Shown here piece by piece: positions 1 through 6,570 of a stretch of DNA of 15,750 nucleotides. The stretch spans positions 1 to 15,750 of the forward strand of contig JAFSHE010000011.1 in NCBI GenBank assembly GCA_017440445.1, read 5' to 3'. The DNA is from Oscillospiraceae bacterium (GTDB taxonomy: Bacteria > Bacillota_A > Clostridia > Oscillospirales > Ruminococcaceae). Position 1 is the stretch's first letter; every line of letters starts with the position of its first letter. Made by a program: the position numbers and the translations under genes. The notes below the pieces were generated by a model, which searched no databases, was not told where the DNA came from, and saw nothing but the letters and a program-made list of their open reading frames with translations.

Positions 1-520
1 TATCCTCTCGGACGGAATGGGCAGCGGAAGCAGGGCACGTATAGATTCGGCACTCGCCTGCTCCATGACCGCAAAGCTGCTGAAAAGCGGAATTTCCCTC
101 GGTGCGGCGCTTGAAACGGTAAATACCTCGCTTATGGTAAAATCCTCAGACGAGAGCTTTGCCACCCTCGATATATGCAGGATAGACCTCAATACAGGAG
201 AATGTACCGTATTCAAGGCGGGAGCCGCCACTACCTATATCAAGTGCGCAGACAGGCTGATACGTGCGTCGCTGTCCTCGCCACCTGCGGGGACGGGAGG
301 ACGGCTTACCATTCCCGCACAGAGGTTTACTGTTGGTAAAGGAGATATCATTATTATGACAACAGACGGCGCATCCCTCGATGAGGAGTGGCTGAGCCAT
401 GAACTTTCTGTAAGAAGCGACCCGCAGGAGCTTTCCGAAAGGATAGCCCGCACGGCACGCTCCGCAGAAAATGGCAGGGACGACGATATCAGCGTTATTG
501 CAGTTGCCGTGGGATGGTGA
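1..520 (+). CDS. spoIIE: SpoIIE-type PP2C serine phosphatase, C-terminal part (5' truncated)
   Basis: The frame is open from base 2, so the gene begins left of the window; the internal ATG at 17 is not the start. The first visible residues are I-L-S-D-G-M-G-S-G, the metal-binding motif of the SpoIIE branch of PP2C phosphatases. The 'TTDGA' stretch and the closing 'GRDDDISVIAV' carry the later metal-binding aspartates. In Bacillus, SpoIIE is a polytopic membrane protein that dephosphorylates the anti-anti-sigma factor SpoIIAA to release sigma-F in the forespore. Only part of the phosphatase domain is visible, so the N-terminal membrane region cannot be checked. A RsbU/RsbP-type phosphatase is the main alternative, but DGMGSG with the following alanine fits SpoIIE better. 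The protein ends right after the domain. Confidence 0.85.
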   Translation, partial: ILSDGMGSGSRARIDSALACSMTAKLLKSGISLGAALETVNTSLMVKSSDESFATLDICRIDLNTGECTVFKAGAATTYIKCADRLIRASLSSPPAGTGGRLTIPAQRFTVGKGDIIIMTTDGASLDEEWLSHELSVRSDPQELSERIARTARSAENGRDDDISVIAVAVGW

Positions 521-549
521 TTGACAGGAAAGGGAAATCGTGCTAAAAT
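521..549 (+). promoter_or_regulatory. Promoter of the TetR gene
   Basis: TTGACA (521-526), a 17-base spacer and TAAAAT (544-549), with a TG extended -10 at 541-542. The -35 box begins at the base after the spoIIE stop codon, so tetR can be transcribed independently of spoIIE. Confidence 0.75.
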
Positions 550-582
550 TATAGATATCTCAGCTTTACGGGAGGTGTCTGA

Positions 583-1173
583 ATGCCACACGAGGACCTG
601 CGTGTTATCAAGACCAAACGAATAATCAAGAATGCACTTATCGACCTTATGTCAGAAAAAGAGGTCTCCCGTATCACGATAACGGAGCTTTCAGAGCGTG
701 CGCTGATAAACCGAAAGACATTCTACCGTCACTATGAAACTATTTCGGATGTGGTAAGGGAGCTTGAGCATGAACTTATCTCGGAGTTTGCAGACACTTT
801 ACGAAACAGCAATACAAGCTGCCTTGATGTGGCAGGTGTGGTAGCGGATATCAGCAATCTGATAGAGCGCCGCAGAGATTACTTCGTGAAGATAATGAAA
901 TTGAATCCTGCGATATTCAGCACAGGCAGGATAAAGGATATGCTGCGCCGCACAGTGGCGGTATCACTGAGGAATATCGGTGGTATACGTGACGGAGAAA
1001 CTCTTGCCGAGATATCACAGTTCATTGTTTCGGGAGTCCTTGCGCTGTATTCCGAGTGGTTTGATAATGGTTGCACAGGAAGTCTTGACAGGATAACCGA
1101 AACCTCTCAGAAGCTGATACTTAACGGTCTGCGCAGCTTTGTACCTGATGATAAGCTTTCTGAAATAGTATGA
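583..1173 (+). CDS. TetR/AcrR-family transcriptional regulator
   Basis: A 196-residue protein, normal for the family. Residues about 8-54 form the DNA-binding domain: 'ITITELSERALINRKTFYRHY' has the TetR helix-turn-helix with its terminal F-Y-x-H-Y. The remainder is an all-helical ligand/dimer domain ('LIERRRDYFVKIMK', 'FIVSGVLALYSEWFDNG') resembling the C-terminal domain of small DhaS-like TetR proteins. The ligand is unknown. The ATG at 583 is preceded by GGAGGTG at 571-577. No transporter or enzyme lies beside it: upstream is spoIIE, downstream the convergent jag gene, so its target cannot be read from context. A perfect inverted repeat 6 bases after its stop (1179-1201) recurs elsewhere in the window and is a possible binding site; that is inference. 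Confidence 0.88.
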   Translation: MPHEDLRVIKTKRIIKNALIDLMSEKEVSRITITELSERALINRKTFYRHYETISDVVRELEHELISEFADTLRNSNTSCLDVAGVVADISNLIERRRDYFVKIMKLNPAIFSTGRIKDMLRRTVAVSLRNIGGIRDGETLAEISQFIVSGVLALYSEWFDNGCTGSLDRITETSQKLILNGLRSFVPDDKLSEIV

Positions 1174-1178
1174 CATTT

Positions 1179-1201
1179 GTATAATATCTATATAATTATA
1201 C
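1179..1201. repeat. Inverted repeat GTATAAT-N9-ATTATAC (copy 1 of 3)
   Basis: Perfect 7+7 dyad between the tetR stop and the shared terminator. The same arms occur with an 8-base spacer at 4904-4925 and 8007-8028. No T-run follows, so it is not a terminator. An operator is possible; function unknown. Confidence 0.5.
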
Positions 1202-1229
1202 TTAATGTTAAATATCGTTATAATAATAT

Positions 1230-1260
1230 CCCCGCTTTTGTAACTAAGTCAAAAGCGGGG
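1230..1260. terminator. Hairpin terminator between convergent tetR and jag
   Basis: CCCCGCTTTTG at 1230-1240 pairs perfectly with CAAAAGCGGGG at 1250-1260 around a 9-base loop. It lies 16 bases after the jag stop and 56 bases after the tetR stop. Both flanks are AT-rich but lack a clean T-tract, so strength is uncertain; it probably serves both strands. Confidence 0.7.
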
Positions 1261-1276
1261 ATCATCTTATTGATAA

Positions 1277-2221
1277 TTAAAGCTCGATCTTGCCGTACAG
1301 TGTAGCATTTCTCTCTGCGTCAACTGTCTCTTTGGAGAACTCGCCTGCATTAGCGTTCTCGTCAGGCTCGTAGACCTTGCGCTTGTACTCACGCTCAAAG
1401 CTTGTGGAGAAGCCGCTGGACTGCTTGTAGTTCCTTGTAGCACGTGCGTCGCCGCTGCTTCTCTCGCCACGTCTGCGGCGGTTGTCGAACTTGGGCTTGT
1501 CTGCGTAGATAACGACCTTTCTGTAAGGCTCAACTCCTGTAGAGTGAGAGGATACTCCCTCTATTTCAGCTACACAGCTGTGGATTATTCTGCGCTCGTA
1601 GGGGTTCATAGGCTCCAGAGCGATCTTTCTGCCCTGCTTGATGACCTTTGCGGATGTTCTCTTTGCAAGAGCTTCGAGAGTTTCTCTGCGCTTGTCACGG
1701 TAGCCGTTGCAGTCAACTGCTATGCGGCAGTAGTTTTCCTCGGTGCGGTTGCTTGCGAGAATGGTCAGGTACTGAAGGCTGTCAAGCGTTTCGCCGCGTC
1801 TGCCGATAACGACGCCAAGCTTCTCACCGGAGATATCCAGAACAACGTTGCCGTCCTTCTTTATTGCGTTTATCTCGAAGTTCTCAAGACCCAGTGCGTG
1901 GAGTACGTCTGTCAGGTACTGCTTTGCTGCCTTTACCTTTGCGCTGCTCTCGATGTCGAAATCATCAGGAAGCTCACCTGCGCCCTCTGTTTCGTCCTCG
2001 AACACTTCGGGAGCTGCTTCCTCAGCTATCTCGGCAGCGGGCTGCTCCTCAACGGGAGCCTCGTACATAGCCTTTACTCTAGCCTCGCCCTTCATTCCGA
2101 AAAGACCTTTGCGGGGCTGCTCAAGTATCTCAAAATCGATCTCATCTACGGATACACCGAACTCCTGCGCTGCAAGAGCTTTGGCATCGTCCAGAGTTTT
2201 AGCTGTAAATTCTTTTACCAC
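1277..2221 (-). CDS. jag: Jag/KhpB (SpoIIIJ-associated) RNA-binding protein
   Basis: A 314-residue protein with the full Jag order. Jag-N domain is residues 1-52 ('FGVSVDEIDFEILEQPRKGLFG'). An acidic Glu/Ala/Pro linker spans 53-93. The KH domain spans about 94-172 with GxxG loop G140-R-R-G143. The R3H domain (about 173-240) has RxxxH at R210-H214. A polar Arg/Ser-rich tail fills 245-314. Jag proteins bind RNA and in other Firmicutes affect cell elongation; the gene commonly follows yidC, as here (24-base gap). Start is GTG at 2221 with AAGGGGAAG just upstream. The linker and tail make it longer than the roughly 208-residue B. subtilis protein. It is the last gene of the rpmH operon; the expected next gene mnmE is absent. 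Confidence 0.93.
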   Translation of the reverse strand: MVKEFTAKTLDDAKALAAQEFGVSVDEIDFEILEQPRKGLFGMKGEARVKAMYEAPVEEQPAAEIAEEAAPEVFEDETEGAGELPDDFDIESSAKVKAAKQYLTDVLHALGLENFEINAIKKDGNVVLDISGEKLGVVIGRRGETLDSLQYLTILASNRTEENYCRIAVDCNGYRDKRRETLEALAKRTSAKVIKQGRKIALEPMNPYERRIIHSCVAEIEGVSSHSTGVEPYRKVVIYADKPKFDNRRRRGERSSGDARATRNYKQSSGFSTSFEREYKRKVYEPDENANAGEFSKETVDAERNATLYGKIEL

Positions 2222-2245
2222 AATTCTTCCCCTTTCGTCGGATCG

Positions 2246-3841
2246 TTACTTGTCGTCATCGTCTTCGATATATTCCTCGCCGTATTTGATCGCATCCTGA
2301 CGGCGTGCTTCGGCAAGCTTTCTGCGGTTTATTTCCTTCTGAGTAAGCTTCTCACCGTTTACCTCCACAATGGAGTTGTCATTGTCGGTATCACGTACTC
2401 TGCTCGCTCTTGCATTAATGACCTTCATTCTCTCGGCATACTCTGCCTCGGCCTGCGCTCTCATTTTTTCGGGGCTGAATACCTTTGCAAGCAGCAGTGT
2501 CTGTGCAATACCGAACACATAGCTTACTGTCCAGTAGAAGCCCGCACCTGCGGGAACGTTAAGCACGAAGAACAGTGAGAATACAGGCATGATATACATT
2601 GTAAGCTTCATGCCGTTGCCCATTCCGCCGGGATTGTTCTTTTCCATCTGCTTGTTGGAGATGAACGCCTGTGCCAGTGACAGCAGCAGTGCTACAACGA
2701 TAAGCATTATCATCGGGAAGCTCAGATGCTGGCTGGGAACGCGAGATAGCTTTATACCGAGGAAATCAAGGTTTCCATAAAGCTCCTCTACTGCTTCGGA
2801 GTTCTGCACGGAATAGAACTGCTTGTAGGCTACCTTTGTGCCGTCTGCGTATTCCTTTTCTGTACCGAATGCCTCGATAGCGTAAAGCTCTCTCTGGAGA
2901 GATGTGGAGGCAACAAAGCTTGCGTTGCCGTTAGCGTCCATCTTATAGTAACCGTACTGCACCTGAAGTGTATTCAGTGCCTCTCTGGTCTTTTCACCGA
3001 ATGCATGCTCGGACTTATAGCCTGCCTTTGCAGCGTCATCGGAAAGTTTCTTAAGCTCGTCCTTTTCGCTGGGGATGGTGTTTCCTGCTGCGTCCTTGCG
3101 TGTATAGTCGGTAATGATGAACATATCAGATGTGTGAAGCTGAACTTCCTTACCGTTTCCGCCGTTGTTAGCCTTTACAGTCTCGTACTCATCCTTAAGG
3201 ACATCAGCGAATACGCTTTCTATTACCTTTATGGAGTCAGCAGAAACAGTAGCCCATACAGTTTCATCGTATGCTGTTTCGCCTGCTTCGAGATGGGTGT
3301 TGTAGTAGTTCAGTATCTTTGCTGCATCTGCAATTATCTCATTGTGCTTTGTAAGAGCGTCGCCCTTAAGCTCAACTGCGTTGTTGTTGTGCTCGTTTAC
3401 GAATATCTCAGCAGCCTTGACATTGTAGGATTCCTCGATCATCACGGGGATCTCCGTATCAGCGTTAAGGTGAGTGATGTGTGTAAGCGGTCTGTAAACT
3501 ACGTCCAGCACGCCGAACAGTATCAGGAATGTGAGTATCATGGAGCCGCAGCCGCCCATGGGATTGTAGCCCTGCTGCTGAAGCTTTGCAAGCTCCTCCT
3601 GCTGCTTTTCCTGGTTGTTCCTGTACTTCTGCTGTATCTCCCTTACCTTGGGAGCGAAAATAGCGGATTTTGCGGTGTTCTTCTGCTGTCTTATGGAAAG
3701 AGGAAGCTGTATCAGCCTTATAATAAAGGTGAACAGGATTATCGCAACTCCGACGTTCTTGATGCCGATCTCATAGATAAAATAGAGTACGTATCCAAGC
3801 GGCGTACCTATCAGACTATACAGAAAGTTTATTGCGTCCAC
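2246..3841 (-). CDS. yidC: YidC/Oxa1-family membrane protein insertase with large TM2-TM3 insertion
   Basis: YidC inserts proteins into the cytoplasmic membrane. The core is clear: TM1 at about 29-48 with the groove arginine R42 ('IILFTFIIRLIQLPL'), a charged cytoplasmic hairpin at 50-92, TM2 at 94-117, TM3 from about 372-393, and TM4/TM5 at 411-455. The C-terminal tail (456-531) is highly charged and ends in an acidic stretch. Gram-positive YidC is usually 260-290 residues; this has 531 because residues about 121-355 are inserted in the extracellular TM2-TM3 loop. No lipobox cysteine is seen at the N-terminus. Start is GTG at 3841 with GAAAGGA four bases upstream. It is the fourth gene of the rpmH operon, 113 bases after yidD. 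Confidence 0.93.
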   Translation of the reverse strand: MDAINFLYSLIGTPLGYVLYFIYEIGIKNVGVAIILFTFIIRLIQLPLSIRQQKNTAKSAIFAPKVREIQQKYRNNQEKQQEELAKLQQQGYNPMGGCGSMILTFLILFGVLDVVYRPLTHITHLNADTEIPVMIEESYNVKAAEIFVNEHNNNAVELKGDALTKHNEIIADAAKILNYYNTHLEAGETAYDETVWATVSADSIKVIESVFADVLKDEYETVKANNGGNGKEVQLHTSDMFIITDYTRKDAAGNTIPSEKDELKKLSDDAAKAGYKSEHAFGEKTREALNTLQVQYGYYKMDANGNASFVASTSLQRELYAIEAFGTEKEYADGTKVAYKQFYSVQNSEAVEELYGNLDFLGIKLSRVPSQHLSFPMIMLIVVALLLSLAQAFISNKQMEKNNPGGMGNGMKLTMYIMPVFSLFFVLNVPAGAGFYWTVSYVFGIAQTLLLAKVFSPEKMRAQAEAEYAERMKVINARASRVRDTDNDNSIVEVNGEKLTQKEINRRKLAEARRQDAIKYGEEYIEDDDDK

Positions 3842-3954
3842 GTCCTTTCATTGTTCTGCGGCGCTCAGCGCCATTATCTCTTGTTTGTTGGTAGCCCTTT
3901 TTTAGCTACGTTTTTTCTCATATATAAATTAATGCGGGAGTCCCGCAGTTATGT
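3842..3954 (-). other. yidD-yidC spacer with three small hairpins
   Basis: On the minus strand this spacer holds TGCGGG-ACT-CCCGCA (3933-3947) just after the yidD stop, a GTAGC/GCTAC stem with an A-rich loop, and GGCGC-TGA-GCGCC (3860-3872) about 18 bases before the yidC start. Two very short frames of 14 and 8 codons are joined by an overlapping TAATG, but neither has a visible ribosome binding site. The first hairpin may attenuate transcription after yidD; the last may affect yidC translation. No function is demonstrated. Confidence 0.45.
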
Positions 3955-4239
3955 TCATATCTGATTTGAGCTGCCCTCATCATCATCGGGCAGTATGTGG
4001 TGTACCCTGTCGGGCCTGAAGCAGAAGCGCTCGGGGATGGGATCGTATCCGCCCCTTCCGTAAGGGTTGCAGCGGATCAACCTCCATAACGTCAAATAAC
4101 CGCCCTTAACCGCACCAAAACGCCGAATAGCGAGGGTCGCATACTCGGAACAGCTTGGATAATAGCGGCAGCACGGCGGTAAGATCTTTGACAGCGTCAG
4201 TCTGTATAGCTTGATTATTCCCAAAAAAAGATATTTCAT
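3955..4239 (-). CDS. yidD: YidD membrane protein insertion efficiency factor
   Basis: A 94-residue protein with the family signature: an amphipathic N-terminal helix ('MKYLFLGIIKLYRLTLSKIL'), then the cysteine motif 'PPCCRYYPSCSEYA' (C23, C24, C30), then 'GGYLTLWRLIRCNPYGRGGYDPIPE'. YidD is an inner-membrane-associated protein thought to assist YidC-dependent insertion. Its ATG overlaps the rnpA stop in an ATGA (4236-4239), so the two are translationally coupled. Size and order are typical. The acidic tail 'LPDDDEGSSNQI' is the variable end of the family. Confidence 0.95.
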   Translation of the reverse strand: MKYLFLGIIKLYRLTLSKILPPCCRYYPSCSEYATLAIRRFGAVKGGYLTLWRLIRCNPYGRGGYDPIPERFCFRPDRVHHILPDDDEGSSNQI

Positions 4240-4589
4240 GACAGCTTTGACAGAATAGTTTTCTTCATCAGAGATAAGATCTGCGTCGATTTCTGCGACG
4301 GAGTCTTTCCTCGGGCTACGAAAACAAAATCGTAACGCTTTTGTGTTTTTTCTTTCAAAATCGGCTCAAAAAGGCGGAAGGCTTCCCTTATTACCCGCCT
4401 TGCCCGATTTCGCTTGACCGCATTTCCGACCTTTTTGCCTGTCACTATGCCGAGGCGATTGGCGCTGCCGCGCCTCTCCTTAACATAGCAGACAAAGGCG
4501 TAGGTCACGATGCTTTCTCCTCTTTTGAAAAGAAAGCTGAAATCACGGTTCTTTTTGATCACAATGTACCGTTTTCTGAACTCAGACAT
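4236..4589 (-). CDS. rnpA: Ribonuclease P protein component
   Basis: A 117-residue basic protein of normal length. It binds the RNase P RNA and helps process the 5' leader of pre-tRNAs. The family motif lies at about residues 52-72: 'KKVGNAVKRNRARRVIREAF', including the conserved R-N-R. The N-terminus 'VIKKNRDFSFLFKRG' and 'RLGIVTGKKVG' also fit. It starts 21 bases after the rpmH stop and overlaps yidD by four bases. The ATG at 4589 was chosen because the protein begins at the family's usual position. Confidence 0.96.
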   Translation of the reverse strand: MSEFRKRYIVIKKNRDFSFLFKRGESIVTYAFVCYVKERRGSANRLGIVTGKKVGNAVKRNRARRVIREAFRLFEPILKEKTQKRYDFVFVARGKTPSQKSTQILSLMKKTILSKLS

Positions 4590-4610
4590 TAAAGATAGAT
4601 CGCAATCAGA

Positions 4611-4745
4611 TTAGTAGGTCAGCTTTTTTCTGCCCTTTGCACGGCGGCGTGCGAGAACCTTGCGGCCGTTTCTTGTAGCCATTCTCTTCATAAATCCGTG
4701 CTCGCGCTTTCTCTGAAGCTTCTTAGGCTGGTAAGTTCTTTTCAT
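4611..4745 (-). CDS. rpmH: 50S ribosomal protein L34
   Basis: A 44-codon gene starting '[19 protein letters not shown]' and continuing '[20 protein letters not shown]' before 'KKLTY', an unmistakable L34 of standard length. It is the first gene of the minus-strand operon, with AAAGGGGG upstream of the ATG at 4745 and two promoters at 4787-4853. In most Firmicutes dnaA lies directly upstream and divergent; here a VTC-domain gene takes that place. Confidence 0.98.
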   Translation of the reverse strand: MKRTYQPKKLQRKREHGFMKRMATRNGRKVLARRRAKGRKKLTY

Positions 4746-4786
4746 CTCTAAAGACCCCCTTTAAATTCATGTTATATCTGTGTGAG

Positions 4787-4815
4787 GATATAGTATGTCC
4801 GCACACAACTGTCAA
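4787..4815 (-). promoter_or_regulatory. Proximal promoter of the rpmH operon
   Basis: Minus strand: TTGACA (4815-4810), 17-base spacer, TATATC (4792-4787), about 42 bases before the rpmH start. Confidence 0.65.
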
Positions 4816-4824
4816 CAATAATTA

Positions 4825-4853
4825 ATTATACATTATCTCAAAAGCATTGTCAA
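4825..4853 (-). promoter_or_regulatory. Distal promoter of the rpmH operon, exact consensus
   Basis: Minus strand: TTGACA (4853-4848), a spacer of exactly 17 bases, TATAAT (4830-4825). It matches the housekeeping sigma consensus at all twelve positions. Together with the proximal promoter it forms a tandem pair, as expected for a translation operon. Confidence 0.8.
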
Positions 4854-4903
4854 GTCTTTTTTATAAAAAAATTTTCTAAAAAAACGCAATAAATAAACGA
4901 TTT

Positions 4904-4925
4904 GTATAATTGTTTTGGATTATAC
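4904..4925. repeat. Inverted repeat GTATAAT-N8-ATTATAC (copy 2 of 3)
   Basis: Perfect dyad in the rpmH/VTC divergent region, extended to 10 bp per arm (TTTGTATAAT / ATTATACAAA, 4901-4928). It lies 12 bases before the -35 box of the VTC promoter. Same arms and spacer length as the 8007-8028 copy, with a different spacer sequence. Likely a protein-binding site; identity unknown. Confidence 0.5.
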
Positions 4926-4936
4926 AAAAAAATCCC

Positions 4937-4965
4937 TTGTAATCGTTTAGAAAATGTGATATAGT
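4937..4965 (+). promoter_or_regulatory. Promoter of the VTC-DUF4956-ankyrin-coaX cluster
   Basis: TTGTAA (4937-4942), 17-base spacer, TATAGT (4960-4965) with a TG extended -10. The start codon is 66 bases downstream. The rest of the 285-base divergent region is AT-rich; apart from the promoters and the dyad I see nothing in it, and no DnaA box. Confidence 0.65.
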
Positions 4966-5030
4966 ATTATTATAGGTATGATAGAAATTATTTACATTTC
5001 CGACTAAATTGCGAAAGGAGGCATGGCAGC

Positions 5031-5804
5031 TTGTTTCTAGGCAGGATGAGGACACTCATACCCGAGCGCCCAAAAGCTGACCGCACCATGCTGTCAGGAG
5101 GGCGGCACCTCAGGCATGAGCTGAAATATATCATAGACGAGGGCACGTATCGTCTGCTTCATGCCCGCTTAAAACCGATAATGCGCCCTGACCGCAACGG
5201 TAACGACGGCGAATACCGTGTTACCAGCCTGTATTTCGACGATATCTACGGCAGCGGCTATAACGACAAGGTAAGCGGCATGGCTACAAGGCGAAAATTC
5301 CGCATACGCAGCTACAATCTGAATCCCGAAAGGATAATGCTGGAGGCTAAGCACAAGGATGACAGCTATGTTTCAAAGCTGTCAGGGCAGCTTACCACCG
5401 AGCAGTATCACTTGCTGTTAAAGGGCGACTGCTCCTTTATGGCGGGACATGACAGCGAGGAGGATGTTTTCGGTGAATATTACCGCTCCGACCTTGTTTC
5501 AAGGCTGAAGCCCAAGGTCATTGTGGATTATGTGCGACAAGCATTCGTGTATCCGCACGGAAATGTCAGGATAACGTTTGACAAAAAGCTCTCCACTTGC
5601 TATAATACAGATGATATGTTCGCAGAAAATGCGTTTTACTCGCCGATATACAACAGGGAGATAATCCTTGAGATAAAGTATGACAACTATCTTCCTTCGA
5701 GTATACAGGCGCTGGTGCAGGATATCCACTCCCCACGGCAGTCGGTATCCAAATATGTGATATGCAGCGACTGCGTATCCGATAAAAAATACAATACCCT
5801 TTAA
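5031..5804 (+). CDS. VTC-domain polyphosphate-polymerase-like protein
   Basis: A 257-residue protein consisting almost wholly of a VTC domain, the triphosphate-tunnel fold of yeast Vtc4, which polymerises ATP gamma-phosphates into polyphosphate. Tunnel-type motifs are present: R28-H-E-L-K-Y33, 'YRVTSLYFDD' (62-71), 'RRKFRIRSY' (87-95), L104-E-A-K-H-K109, 'VDYVRQAF', 'RITFDKKLS', 'ILEIKYD' and 'SKYVICS'. The catalytic charged residues therefore look intact. The TTG at 5031 was chosen because AAAGGAGG lies nine bases before it. A closer ATG at 5023 opens only a five-codon frame, and the ATG at 5046 is too far from the site. No membrane segment is seen; the DUF4956 gene 32 bases downstream probably supplies one. 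Polyphosphate synthesis is inferred, not shown. Confidence 0.85.
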   Translation: MFLGRMRTLIPERPKADRTMLSGGRHLRHELKYIIDEGTYRLLHARLKPIMRPDRNGNDGEYRVTSLYFDDIYGSGYNDKVSGMATRRKFRIRSYNLNPERIMLEAKHKDDSYVSKLSGQLTTEQYHLLLKGDCSFMAGHDSEEDVFGEYYRSDLVSRLKPKVIVDYVRQAFVYPHGNVRITFDKKLSTCYNTDDMFAENAFYSPIYNREIILEIKYDNYLPSSIQALVQDIHSPRQSVSKYVICSDCVSDKKYNTL

Positions 5805-5836
5805 ACCTTACATAAGACCATCCGGAGGAAAAAGAC

Positions 5837-6541
5837 ATGGTTTCTGAAAATCTTTTAAGCGCATCCAAGCTGACCGACGCTCTCGCAGTATTCGGTGACA
5901 GCTTCAACGTATCGGAGCAGTTTGCTAATCTTTCTGTTTCTACTATTATAATAACACTGCTGACAGCTACCCTGTGCGGAGCTATCATCTATCTTGTATA
6001 CCGTTTCTTTTACAGAGGCGTGGTGTACAGCGATAATTTCAATATCCTGCTGGTGCTTACCACTATCGTTACATCCTTTATCATCATGACCATCAGCGCA
6101 AACGTTGTACTGTCCCTCGGTATGGTCGGTGCGCTTTCTATCGTGCGTTTCCGTGCGGCGGTCAAGGACCCGCTGGATATCGGCTTCCTGTTCTGGGGAA
6201 TTGCTGCGGGCATCACCGCAGGCGCTCAGCTTTACTGGGTAGCTATCATCGGAACAGTTGTCATCGCAGTTATCTACATACTCCTCACCATCTTCAAGAA
6301 GGAGCGCAAGAGCTACCTGCTTATCGTTCGCTACACCGCTGAGAACGAGGTAAACGTAAACGGCATCCTCGGTGCAATAAAGTACAAGCTGAAGAACAAG
6401 ACCCAGACAGGAAACAGTATAGAGCTGACTGTTGAGGTTAAAATAAAGAACAACGACACAAGCTATATCAGCCGCTTCAATGCAGTTGAGGGCGTGGAGA
6501 GCGTTACACTTCTCGAATACAGCGGAGAGTATATGAATTGA
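5837..6541 (+). CDS. DUF4956 membrane protein
   Basis: A 234-residue protein with the hallmark DUF4956 stretch 'SLGMVGALSIVRFRAAVKDP' followed by 'LDIGFLFWGIAAGI'. About four membrane segments are visible: residues 35-57, 71-92, the 98-130 region, and 131-152. A soluble C-terminal domain (about 155-234) follows, with beta-alpha alternation. The start is supported by GGAGG at 5824-5828. The biochemical role of DUF4956 is unknown; these genes often sit next to VTC-domain genes, as here, so a membrane partner, channel or acceptor for the VTC enzyme is plausible inference. Its stop is 29 bases before the ankyrin start and no promoter lies between, so co-transcription is likely. Confidence 0.85.
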   Translation: MVSENLLSASKLTDALAVFGDSFNVSEQFANLSVSTIIITLLTATLCGAIIYLVYRFFYRGVVYSDNFNILLVLTTIVTSFIIMTISANVVLSLGMVGALSIVRFRAAVKDPLDIGFLFWGIAAGITAGAQLYWVAIIGTVVIAVIYILLTIFKKERKSYLLIVRYTAENEVNVNGILGAIKYKLKNKTQTGNSIELTVEVKIKNNDTSYISRFNAVEGVESVTLLEYSGEYMN

Positions 6542-6570
6542 TATGTTGACGGTTATTCAGAGGTACATTG

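Noticed and set aside
1544..2578. Long plus-strand open frame of 344 codons opposite jag and yidC
   Set aside because: It is antisense to two clearly recognised genes, spans their junction, is Leu/Cys/Val-rich without a domain pattern and lacks a ribosome site.
4746..5030. Replication origin next to rpmH
   Set aside because: No DnaA boxes could be found in either orientation and dnaA is absent; AT richness alone is not enough.
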